A stretch of 5,828 nucleotides of DNA from CAZMOK01 sp964644135 (GTDB lineage: Bacteria > Bacteroidota > Bacteroidia > Bacteroidales > JAGOPY01). A program made the position numbers and the translations under genes. The stretch spans positions 1 to 5,828 of the forward strand of contig CAZXWD010000155.1 of NCBI GenBank assembly GCA_964644135.1, read 5' to 3'. Positions 1-5,828 of this stretch are shown in pieces (within the stretch, counting starts at the first letter, position 1; every line of letters starts with the position of its first letter). The notes beneath the pieces were generated by a model, which made no database searches, was not told where the DNA came from, and worked only from the letters and a program-made list of their open reading frames with translations.

Positions 1-314
1 AGTAGACCAGTTGAGGGATATCTTCTCCCCCGGTAAATAATCAATCAGCCCCCCGTGCAACCGGGCCCGGGGGTATTATATTTGTAAAAGCTACCGGTGA
101 GTACATTGATAAATTGATGCAGATTGGAAATTTGAAATAGCTGGTATTTGTTAGCTTTTGGCCTTTAGCTGATGGCTCAGGGTGGAAGACGAAATGGAAC
201 CACGCTTAGGTATCGTAAGTAAAATCAATTATGGATCAAACATCTATCAGCAAAAAGCCAATAGCCAAAAGCTGATCAAACAAAGAAAGTGGAACATTTA
301 GAGAAAAAAACAAT
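1..314. other. Left-edge intergenic region, no supportable gene
   Basis: No convincing gene lies here. All three + frames are open at the left edge but close quickly, with stops at 12-14, 34-36 and 38-40, so the last codons of an upstream gene could end within the first 40 bases; the sequence alone does not say which frame. A GC-rich palindrome (ACCGGGCCCGGGGGT, 60-74) sits in otherwise AT-rich DNA, and a diverged inverted repeat spans 153-273. The last ~30 bases before rtcB are A-rich, which is common ahead of Bacteroidota starts. No tRNA or rRNA was recognised. Confidence 0.6.
153..273. repeat. Diverged 18-bp inverted repeat upstream of rtcB
   Basis: The arm at 153-170 (AGCTTTTGGCCTTTAGCT) matches the reverse complement of the arm at 256-273 at 15 of 18 positions, including a perfect 10-bp core (AGCTTTTGGC at 153-162 against GCCAAAAGCT at 264-273). 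The arms are about 85 bases apart. Arms built from GCCAAAAGCT/AGCCAATAGCC-like words resemble dispersed intergenic repeats that I recall from Bacteroidota genomes; that link is inference. The right arm ends about 40 bases before the rtcB start, so an RNA crossing it could fold into a long stem-loop in the rtcB leader. Confidence 0.5.
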
Positions 315-1478
315 ATGAAGCGTGTTATTGATACCGAAAAAGTGCCCATTAAAATGTGGCTCGACGAGATGGAGGACGAGGCGCTGGCACAGGCGAAGAA
401 CCTGGCCAACCTGCCCTTTACTTACAGGCATGTTGCCATTATGCCCGACAGCCATGTTGGCTACGGTATGCCGATTGGGGCAGTGCTGGCTGCAGAAGGG
501 GCGGTTATCCCCAATGCAGTAGGTGTGGATATCGGATGTGGCATGTGTGCATTGAAGACTGATCTGAAAGAGATAAAGATCAAGAAGCTGAAGAAGATCA
601 TGGGCATCGCAAGGGAGTTGATCCCGGTAGGCTTCAACCATCACAAAAAAGCACAGGACGAAGAGTTGATGCCTTCGCAACCGTTTGAGGATATGCATGT
701 TGTGAGCAGACAGTATAAGGCGGCATTGAAGCAGGTAGGAACGTTGGGAAGCGGTAATCACTTCGTTGAGATACAGAAAGGCTCCGACGGGTTTATCTGG
801 ATAATGATACACTCGGGAAGCAGGAACATAGGGTTGCAGGTGGCCAACCACTACAATAACATCGCTAAAAAGCTGAACGAAAGGTATCACTCGGTGGTCG
901 GGCCATGGATGCAGCTTGCGTTCCTGCCCATCGAAACAAAGGAAGCGAAGGACTACCTGGCAGAAATGCAATACTGTGTTGACTTTGCCCTGGCCAACAG
1001 GAAGCTGATGATGGACAGGATGATAGAGGCCGTTACCGATGCGGTTGGAAGTTTCGGGCATGATGAGATGATCAACAAGTCGCACAACTTTGCGGCGTGG
1101 GAGCACCACTTTGGCAAGAATGTCCTGGTCCACCGAAAGGGCGCCACAAAAGCCTACAACGGAGAGCCCGGGATGATCCCGGGATCGCAGGGGACGAAGT
1201 CGTACATAGTGGTGGGGAAAGGGAATGAAGAGAGCTTCAAGTCCTGTTCCCATGGGGCAGGCAGGAAAATGGGAAGGAGGCAGGCACAGAGAAAGCTTGA
1301 CCTGAAAAGGGAGATCGACTTCCTCGACAGGCAGAAGATCGTCCACGGAATAAGCAAGCAGCGCGACCTTGATGAAGCAGCCAGCGCTTACAAGGATATC
1401 GGCGAGGTGATGAAGAACCAGAAAGACCTGGTGGATATCATGGTGGAGCTGCAGCCGCTGGCGGTTTTGAAAGGTTGA
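315..1478 (+). CDS. rtcB: RtcB RNA-splicing ligase (GTP-dependent)
   Basis: RtcB joins RNA ends carrying a 2',3'-cyclic phosphate (or 3'-phosphate) to 5'-OH ends, using GTP and Mn2+, through a histidine-GMP intermediate; it acts in cytoplasmic RNA repair. The 387-residue protein has the whole family signature in order: PDSHVGYGMPIG (44-55); GVDIGCGM (70-77), giving metal ligands D72 and C75; GTLGSGNHFVEI (142-153) with N148, H149 and E152; HSGSRNIG (166-173) with H166; SHNFA (256-260) with H257; HRKGAT (273-278); GSQGT (290-294); SHGAGR (312-317) with H313, the expected guanylylated histidine; and the near-terminal lysine K386 of the LKG end. Length is close to the ~400 residues of bacterial RtcB. 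The ATG at 315 fits: the conserved N-terminus starts at once and the leader is A-rich without a clear Shine-Dalgarno. No archease or prfH gene accompanies it here. Confidence 0.96.
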   Translation: MKRVIDTEKVPIKMWLDEMEDEALAQAKNLANLPFTYRHVAIMPDSHVGYGMPIGAVLAAEGAVIPNAVGVDIGCGMCALKTDLKEIKIKKLKKIMGIARELIPVGFNHHKKAQDEELMPSQPFEDMHVVSRQYKAALKQVGTLGSGNHFVEIQKGSDGFIWIMIHSGSRNIGLQVANHYNNIAKKLNERYHSVVGPWMQLAFLPIETKEAKDYLAEMQYCVDFALANRKLMMDRMIEAVTDAVGSFGHDEMINKSHNFAAWEHHFGKNVLVHRKGATKAYNGEPGMIPGSQGTKSYIVVGKGNEESFKSCSHGAGRKMGRRQAQRKLDLKREIDFLDRQKIVHGISKQRDLDEAASAYKDIGEVMKNQKDLVDIMVELQPLAVLKG

Positions 1479-1498
1479 GGAATAGCCCACTCCTTAAT

Positions 1499-1556
1499 TC
1501 TCCCTCCGGACGGGGAGAGGCCGGGAGGAGGGCTGAGGAAAAAGGAGGGGGTTGTA
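1499..1556 (+). repeat. GA-rich hairpin element after rtcB
   Basis: About 20 bases after the rtcB stop, TCTCCC (1499-1504) can pair with GGGAGA (1513-1518) around a loop containing TCCGGA. A purine run of GGCCGGGAGGAGGG type continues to about 1550. C/T-rich and G/A-rich arms of this kind resemble short dispersed intergenic elements seen in many bacteria, but one copy in one window cannot prove repetition. It lacks the T-run of an intrinsic terminator, so it could protect a 3' end or simply be a repeat relic. Confidence 0.35.
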
Positions 1557-1570
1557 TCGAATATCGTGAA

Positions 1571-1645
1571 ATGAAAACTATAAAGAAAGGAGTATATATG
1601 ATTGAAAGTAAAAAGAACAAACAAAAGGAGGTCGGGAGAGTCTAG
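1571..1645 (+). CDS. Possible short leader peptide, 15 or 24 codons
   Basis: A short open frame ends at TAG 1643-1645. The best start is the ATG at 1598, which follows AAAGGAG (1586-1592) at a good distance and gives a 15-residue lysine-rich peptide (MIESKKNKQKEVGRV). An in-frame ATG at 1571 would give 24 residues. The ribosome binding site is the clearest in the window, which is why I list it. It lies between rtcB and an intrinsic terminator about 30 bases beyond its stop, so it could be a leader ORF or the start of a small transcript. I recognise no family, and chance is a real alternative at this length. Confidence 0.22.
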   Translation: MKTIKKGVYMIESKKNKQKEVGRV

Positions 1646-1675
1646 GAAAGTCCTGGGCTTGGCTATATAAGTAAG

Positions 1676-1705
1676 ATCCCGATCCAGCCGGTCGGGATTT
1701 TTTTT
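1676..1705 (+). terminator. Intrinsic terminator between rtcB and the TPR gene
   Basis: ATCCCGA (1676-1682) pairs perfectly with TCGGGAT (1692-1698). An inner CC/GG pair can extend the stem, and a run of eight T follows (1698-1705). This is a textbook rho-independent terminator on the + strand. It would end transcripts from rtcB or from the spacer, so the TPR gene downstream probably has its own promoter in the ~45 bases after it or depends on read-through. Confidence 0.85.
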
Positions 1706-1734
1706 GCCCTGCGGCTAGCTGATCACAGAATTGA

Positions 1735-1760
1735 TTTATGGGCCCGGTTTATGGGCCCGG
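1735..1760 (+). repeat. Perfect 13-bp tandem duplication over a start codon
   Basis: The 13-mer TTTATGGGCCCGG occurs twice back to back (1735-1747 and 1748-1760) and carries an ATG each time (1738 and 1751). Because 13 is not a multiple of three, the two ATGs lie in different frames. Only the second opens the 102-codon TPR gene. The first gives a frame that stops after 23 codons, overlapping the start of the real gene. Confidence 0.9.
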
Positions 1761-2059
1761 AACAATGGCAGGTGCTGTTATCAGCACTGCTGAACAGGAA
1801 AGAGTTTGAAAAAGCTGAGAAGCTGATCGAGTTTGTCCTTGGTTTCAAGGACGCCGACCTTGCCAGGGTATATCATCTTGTAGGTGTGCAGTGCGAATTT
1901 CAGCACCAGTACGACAAAGCAATTCAATACTATGAAGATGCTTTGCTTGAGGCCTACAACGAAGAGATCACCAGCGCCCTGGAGGGAGAGATCAAGAGGG
2001 TCAAAGCCAAGCAGAAGATCAGGAAGAAGACTTCTCCCGGGAAGAGGAAAAGCAAGTAA
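1751..2059 (+). CDS. Small TPR-repeat protein with basic C-terminal tail
   Basis: This is a 102-residue, probably cytoplasmic protein with no signal peptide or membrane segment. Residues 4-31 form one helical hairpin (ALLNRKEFEKAEKLIEFVL). Residues 36-69 form a good tetratricopeptide repeat, with the pattern ARVYHLVGVQCEFQHQYDKA followed by IQYYEDALLEAY. The last 22 residues (81-102) are strongly basic, 12 being Lys or Arg, and likely disordered or nucleic-acid-binding. TPR proteins are protein-protein adaptors; no specific partner can be named. The ATG at 1751 is the second copy of a duplicated start; the next in-frame ATG would not come before the first hairpin. It lies between two intrinsic terminators, so it is probably a single-gene transcript. 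The product may be a stand-alone adaptor or the relic of a larger TPR protein. Confidence 0.75.
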   Translation: MGPEQWQVLLSALLNRKEFEKAEKLIEFVLGFKDADLARVYHLVGVQCEFQHQYDKAIQYYEDALLEAYNEEITSALEGEIKRVKAKQKIRKKTSPGKRKSK

Positions 2060-2084
2060 GCCGCAGTGGCTGCTTGCTTTTTTT
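2048..2084 (+). terminator. Intrinsic terminator overlapping the TPR gene stop codon
   Basis: AAAAGCAAG (2048-2056) pairs with CTTGCTTTT (2073-2081). An inner stem GCC (2060-2062)/GGC (2068-2070) closes a five-base loop, and seven T (2078-2084) form the tail. The left arm encodes the last residues of the TPR protein and the TAA stop lies inside the hairpin. On the - strand the same stem is followed only by a short TTTT, so it might weakly stop the helicase transcript as well; no better - strand terminator is visible in 2060-2140. Confidence 0.82.
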
Positions 2085-2139
2085 GATATTAAAAGACTAG
2101 GATATTTGACCTATTTATAAGTCTGATTTTGTAAGATAT

Positions 2140-5100
2140 TTATGATAAAATCCTATCAATAATTGCTCCAATATACCCGCTTTCACCCATAGATGAAGCG
2201 TGCTGACCAATCTCAAAAATATTTATAGAATTACAGAAGTCAATTAATTCCTCATAGTTTTTCGGGGCATTTTTCCACCTTATAATCCCTGTTTTAGATA
2301 GCTTATTGGGTGATAATATCATTGAGTTCAGAATGATGCCTTTCACATCTTTCGAGCCTTCTATCTCTTTGATCTTTTTATGTAATTGTATTTTATCGCT
2401 GTCAAACCCTTCATCCTCATTGCGTAAACCATGCGGATCGATGAATGTGAGATATTGTTTGTTTTCTTTCTTTATCCAGAACAGAAAATCGGGATAAAAT
2501 CCACCGGCAGTGGAAAAATAGAAACCTATTCCCCGGTTTCTGCCAGCGTTTCGCAGCAAATAAAACTCATAGCCGTGGTAGTTCCCTTTCTTTCTTTCGT
2601 TTCGAATATGTGTCTGTAGATGGTTTACAAAATCTGATTCCCCTTTATTAACTCCTTTTGGAATGATAGAATCTATTGTAACATTTCCTGGTTGCATTTC
2701 ACTATCGGCCAGTAAAGGTTGATAGAGATGAAAATCAAACCAGGCTGCATTCAAAATATTTATCCCTTCTTGCTGCTCTCTAAGGATATCCGGAAAATCC
2801 TCAGCTTCAATGGTTTTTTTAAGCTCTTCAAGTATTTGTTTAATATTTTGCAGAGGACGCCCCTCGTCATCAGTGGTTACTATTTCAACCTCATAATCGA
2901 TATCATTCAGTAATGGATCATCATTTTTAAGATGATTACTCTTCAAATGCTTGCCCACATAGATCCGCTGATGGTTCTTGTAAAACTTTTCAACGTAATT
3001 GCAAAAGAGGCTGACAGCCAGTTTCTCAATCTTCTGAATATCCTTCATCCCTTTTATCTCAGGCTTTTCATCCAAAAAGATATCATACTTCATATCTTTC
3101 AGTATTCCTCTCAGCTTCTCTTTTCTGACAACCAGGTTATAGTACTGCTTCAAATGCTTATAATCAAGCAATCTCAAATAGATCTTATCAAAGTTTATGA
3201 ATTCAATGTATTCTGAAAGATCACAGTTGGGATCATCGTTATAATTAGCAACCAACTGATTGTTGGCAGTGACCAAAAGACGCTGTGTTCTGTAATTCAA
3301 CTCAATCGAAATATTTTGATCTGCGGACAATTCGATGGTTCGCTGCTCATTGAATGGTGGTATGTCTGATTTCGGGGCAAGAGTTATGAGCTTGAGGTCG
3401 TTTATCTCCTTATTTCCCTTTTTGAATTGCTTAACCGGAACAGTATAGGGTTCTTTCTGCACTTTGATACCTTCTTTTTCCAGGTCATTTTTAAACCGGG
3501 CCATGTAATCAGCGTTCAATCCGAAAACGTTCAGAGTCTCTATGATCCTGATATTTGCCGGGCCGTCACCTTCAGTTCGTTTTAAAGACCACTCCTTGCC
3601 TTTCAACCTCACACCACGACCAAAAAGCTGGATGATCTGGGAGCCTTCAGCCCTGCCAAAATTGATCAGCCCGATGGATGAAACCCGGTAACTGTTCCAC
3701 CCTTCAATGAATTTCCTGGCACCAATCAGGATATTGACCGGTTTCGGGGTTTTCGAAGGCAACGAATCAAACAAGGAGTCATTCTGGTCGTCGGTTTCAA
3801 AGCGGTAATCATCCTTCAGGCTTGTTTTAAATGTACTGGTAACACCTATGTTGATCAACCCGAAATAGAAGCTGGATGAATTTACCTTAAGTGCAATCTC
3901 ACCGGGAGCATTCCGGATTGTGCTCAATTCTATTTTCCCGCTTGACTCTGCATTAAATACCAGTTTTAAGATCAGTTGATAGAGTTCATCAGGGTTATTA
4001 TTGATCTTACCGGATATGTAATCATATTTATACCTGAAATCGTCAGCGAAAAGCGTCTGTTTTTCAAGAATCTCTTTCAGGTATTTTATGTGAACATCTC
4101 TCCTGACAAGAAAATCATTGAAAAACCTGACCAGCAATTTCACATCACTGATAGTCATTTCATTTTCCTGTTTTTCTCCTTTGGCGGTTGCTTTCGGATT
4201 AACGGTATGACCTACGAAGATCAACAAGGGGTTCTCGATCTGGTACTCCTCCGCTACTTCAGGATGTAAAGAAAAGTATAGTTTTTGCTGGACAAAAAGA
4301 AGCAGGTTGTGAAGCAGGTATTTATGACGCTGCCCTTCGTTTTGCAAGCCTCGGTTATCTGAAATATTGTGTATCCAGTAATCTTTGCCGTATCCATCGC
4401 GATAAAAATGGCGGTACGAATAATCAAAAATAATGGACCGCGAATAATCGTTTTTCAGATCCTGGTTACTGATCTGTCCGAAGGTGGCTGAATATTCAAA
4501 TGTAAAACCCTTGTAGCCCAGTTTTTCCCTGATGCCCCTCCATACACCCTCTTCCTTGTCGTTGCCTTTATGCCCCTCGTCAACAAATACCACATTTTTA
4601 TCCTGGAATTCATCCACACTCACGGTTTCTACCCCCTGTTGTTCCCTTATTTTATAGATGTCGATAACCTTTACATGGCTTCCTGTTTTGTTGTTGAGGT
4701 AATAGTCCGCATCAATCCCGCTTAAATTAAGGTCATCAAGATGTTGCTTCGACATTTGTTCACTGGGTGTGAGCAGTATCAGGTGATTGAATTCCTTGTT
4801 GTAGTGCTGGTATTGAAGAATATTGAAATGAAGGATGAACGTTTTTCCTGATCCTGTGGCATTCCAGTAGGCAATGAGGTTCAGGTTTTCTTTCGTATAA
4901 TCCAACACCTTTTTCTTATCCCTGATGTCGTGTTTTTGGTAGTGATCCTTCCTGTATTGATTCAGGTTTTCTAAGAATTCGAAGCGGTTCGAAAAATACT
5001 GATGCAGGAAAAACTCAGTAAACAACAGGGAAAAATACTGGTAATATTTCAGATTGATCTTAGGGTTGCGACGGCGGTTGATGACCGAAAGGTGTTGAAT

Positions 5101-5295
5101 GATATTGTCATCGTATGATTTGAGATCAGGAAAAGGGAACTTGATATTGTTTTCTGCAAGGAAGGTATAAAAGATGGATTTTTCCCCGGTGTCGGCCTTC
5201 AGTTCACTCTCAGAAAACCTGTTTTTGAGTTTATCAAAACCGGTGAATCCGAACTGATCCAGGATATAATTGAATAATATAAGCTGTCCGGTCAT
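2140..5295 (-). CDS. Type III restriction-like SF2 helicase with C-terminal nuclease-like domain
   Basis: A 1051-residue DEAD/DEAH-family protein of the kind annotated as type III restriction Res-like helicase. Residues 1-140 are an N-terminal region of unknown role. The SF2 motor follows: motif I ATGSGKT (146-152), Ia LLTPSEQ (174-180), II as DEGH (239-242) in place of DEAH, III SAT (269-271), V around EGWNSYRV (531-538), VI QLFGRGVR (556-563). Thus it should hydrolyse ATP to translocate on or remodel nucleic acid. Near the C-terminus FYPDF (933-937) and FIDPHGL (951-957) sit where a PD-(D/E)xK nuclease core is expected, with D936 and D953 as the acidic pair and H955 in place of the usual lysine. 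No methyltransferase is encoded next to it on the 3' side. Its ATG overlaps the stop of the upstream DUF1016 gene (ATGA), so the two should be co-translated. Helicase assignment is firm; restriction activity is inference. Confidence 0.9.
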   Translation of the reverse strand: MTGQLILFNYILDQFGFTGFDKLKNRFSESELKADTGEKSIFYTFLAENNIKFPFPDLKSYDDNIIQHLSVINRRRNPKINLKYYQYFSLLFTEFFLHQYFSNRFEFLENLNQYRKDHYQKHDIRDKKKVLDYTKENLNLIAYWNATGSGKTFILHFNILQYQHYNKEFNHLILLTPSEQMSKQHLDDLNLSGIDADYYLNNKTGSHVKVIDIYKIREQQGVETVSVDEFQDKNVVFVDEGHKGNDKEEGVWRGIREKLGYKGFTFEYSATFGQISNQDLKNDYSRSIIFDYSYRHFYRDGYGKDYWIHNISDNRGLQNEGQRHKYLLHNLLLFVQQKLYFSLHPEVAEEYQIENPLLIFVGHTVNPKATAKGEKQENEMTISDVKLLVRFFNDFLVRRDVHIKYLKEILEKQTLFADDFRYKYDYISGKINNNPDELYQLILKLVFNAESSGKIELSTIRNAPGEIALKVNSSSFYFGLINIGVTSTFKTSLKDDYRFETDDQNDSLFDSLPSKTPKPVNILIGARKFIEGWNSYRVSSIGLINFGRAEGSQIIQLFGRGVRLKGKEWSLKRTEGDGPANIRIIETLNVFGLNADYMARFKNDLEKEGIKVQKEPYTVPVKQFKKGNKEINDLKLITLAPKSDIPPFNEQRTIELSADQNISIELNYRTQRLLVTANNQLVANYNDDPNCDLSEYIEFINFDKIYLRLLDYKHLKQYYNLVVRKEKLRGILKDMKYDIFLDEKPEIKGMKDIQKIEKLAVSLFCNYVEKFYKNHQRIYVGKHLKSNHLKNDDPLLNDIDYEVEIVTTDDEGRPLQNIKQILEELKKTIEAEDFPDILREQQEGINILNAAWFDFHLYQPLLADSEMQPGNVTIDSIIPKGVNKGESDFVNHLQTHIRNERKKGNYHGYEFYLLRNAGRNRGIGFYFSTAGGFYPDFLFWIKKENKQYLTFIDPHGLRNEDEGFDSDKIQLHKKIKEIEGSKDVKGIILNSMILSPNKLSKTGIIRWKNAPKNYEELIDFCNSINIFEIGQHASSMGESGYIGAIIDRILS

Positions 5296-5828
5296 TCTTT
5301 TTCAATGATTTTTGCCAGTTGTTCTTTAAGTTCTTTTTTATCAGGCAGATAGAGCTGGTAGGTGGAAATAAAAAGTTGGGAGCTGATGTTGCCTGTGGCA
5401 TATTCAACCAGGATGTTATCTTTTGTGGCTGCCAGGACCACCCCGATGGGTTTATTATCACCTTCCCCATTCTGTTCTTTTTCAAAATAATTCAGGTAAA
5501 GGTTCATCTGCCCGATATCCCTGTGGGAAGCTTCACCCACCTTCAAATCAATAAGAACAAAACATTTCAGCAGGTGATTGTAAAAAACCAGGTCTACCTT
5601 GAAGTGCTTGTTACCAAGGGTGATGCGTTGCTGCCGTCCGATAAATGCAAATCCTTTTCCCAGCTCCAGCAGAAATTGCTGGAGGTGGTCGAGCAGGGCT
5701 TTTTCCAGGTCGGTTTCGTGGTATAGCCCTTTTTCAGGCAGGTTTAAGAATTCGAACACATAAGGCTGCCTGATGATATCTCCGGGTTTCTGGATCTGCT
5801 GACCCTTTCTGGCCAGGGCAAGTACCCC
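5292..5828 (-). CDS. YhcG/DUF1016-family PD-(D/E)xK nuclease, C-terminal part (cut by window edge)
   Basis: The visible 178 residues match the C-terminal (YhcG_C, DUF1016) nuclease domain. Numbered from the first in-window codon, the marks are: ARKGQQIQKPGDIIRQPYVFEFL (6-28) as the lead-in; LEKALLDHLQQFLLELGKGF (41-60); GRQQRI (64-69); KVDLVFY (77-83) with D79; VLIDLKVGE (91-99) with D94-L-K96 as the (D/E)xK motif; GQMNLYLNYF (106-115); and IGVVLAATKDNILVEYA (118-134). The frame stays open to the edge, so the gene starts outside; family members are usually about 350 residues with an N-terminal winged-helix-like domain. A GTG at 5759 is not the start, because conserved family sequence lies before it. 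DUF1016 proteins are predicted nucleases often found near restriction-modification loci. Here it is the first visible gene of the pair, with a 4-nt stop/start overlap into the helicase. Confidence 0.92.
   Translation of the reverse strand, partial: GVLALARKGQQIQKPGDIIRQPYVFEFLNLPEKGLYHETDLEKALLDHLQQFLLELGKGFAFIGRQQRITLGNKHFKVDLVFYNHLLKCFVLIDLKVGEASHRDIGQMNLYLNYFEKEQNGEGDNKPIGVVLAATKDNILVEYATGNISSQLFISTYQLYLPDKKELKEQLAKIIEKE

Noticed and set aside
1..75. Open - strand frame at the left edge (reads GLIDYLPGEKISLNWST)
   Set aside because: It has no ATG or GTG start after the stop at 78-76, and competing + frames are open too; there is not enough sequence to call it.
77..84. TATATTTG, a match to the Bacteroidota -7 promoter motif TAnnTTTG
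   Set aside because: No TTTG-like -33 element stands at the right distance upstream, and the site is about 230 bases from the rtcB start.
75..140. Coding-like stretch (IIFVKATGEYIDKLMQIGNLK then stop)
   Set aside because: The frame is closed by TGA at 12-14 and has no ATG before residue 15 of the stretch, so it cannot be a gene tail from upstream without a frameshift; noted only as a possible relic.
194..301. 35-codon ATG frame just before rtcB
   Set aside because: It runs straight through the right arm of the inverted repeat, has no clear ribosome binding site and no recognisable similarity; a chance frame is more likely.
276..1490. 404-codon open frame on the - strand opposite rtcB
   Set aside because: It mirrors rtcB exactly, has no recognisable family pattern, and arises because rtcB codons avoid bases that would make antisense stops. 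The + strand protein carries every RtcB motif.
5319..5726. 135-codon + strand frame inside the DUF1016 gene, and similar + strand frames at 2306-4269 within the helicase gene
   Set aside because: They are antisense shadows of genes with clear family motifs and have no domain pattern of their own.
5292..5759. GTG start at 5759 for the DUF1016 gene, giving 155 residues
   Set aside because: The frame stays open to the window edge and the 23 codons before the GTG encode typical family sequence (ARKGQQIQKPGDIIRQPY), so the true start is outside the window.

Overview
The window reads like chromosomal DNA from a member of the Bacteroidota. This is inferred from the style of the proteins, from A-rich leaders with little Shine-Dalgarno sequence ahead of the main starts, and from the intergenic repeats. 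It holds three complete protein genes and one cut by the right edge. They form two converging blocks.

Left block, + strand. Positions 1-314 have no gene I can support; they carry a GC-rich palindrome and a diverged 18-bp inverted repeat. Next comes rtcB (315-1478), a GTP-dependent RNA ligase with all its active-site motifs. A 272-bp spacer follows, with a GA-rich hairpin element, a tiny open frame behind a good ribosome binding site, and a strong intrinsic terminator (1676-1705). A small TPR-repeat protein (1751-2059) comes next, and its stop codon lies inside a second intrinsic terminator.

Right block, - strand, about 3.7 kb and more AT-rich in the lines I counted. A YhcG/DUF1016-family PD-(D/E)xK nuclease (upstream part outside the window, C-terminal 178 residues visible) overlaps by 4 nt (ATGA) the start of a 1051-residue protein. 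That protein combines a type III restriction-like SF2 helicase with a C-terminal nuclease-like segment. No DNA methyltransferase is seen on the 3' side of the pair. The two genes are very probably co-transcribed and translationally coupled. They are the best candidate here for an uncharacterised defence or DNA-processing system. The nuclease-like segment of the helicase has Asp-Pro-His where the family's catalytic (D/E)-x-K is expected.

The two blocks end toward each other at about 2060-2140 and look functionally unrelated: RNA repair and a TPR adaptor on one side, a probable mobile or defence module on the other.
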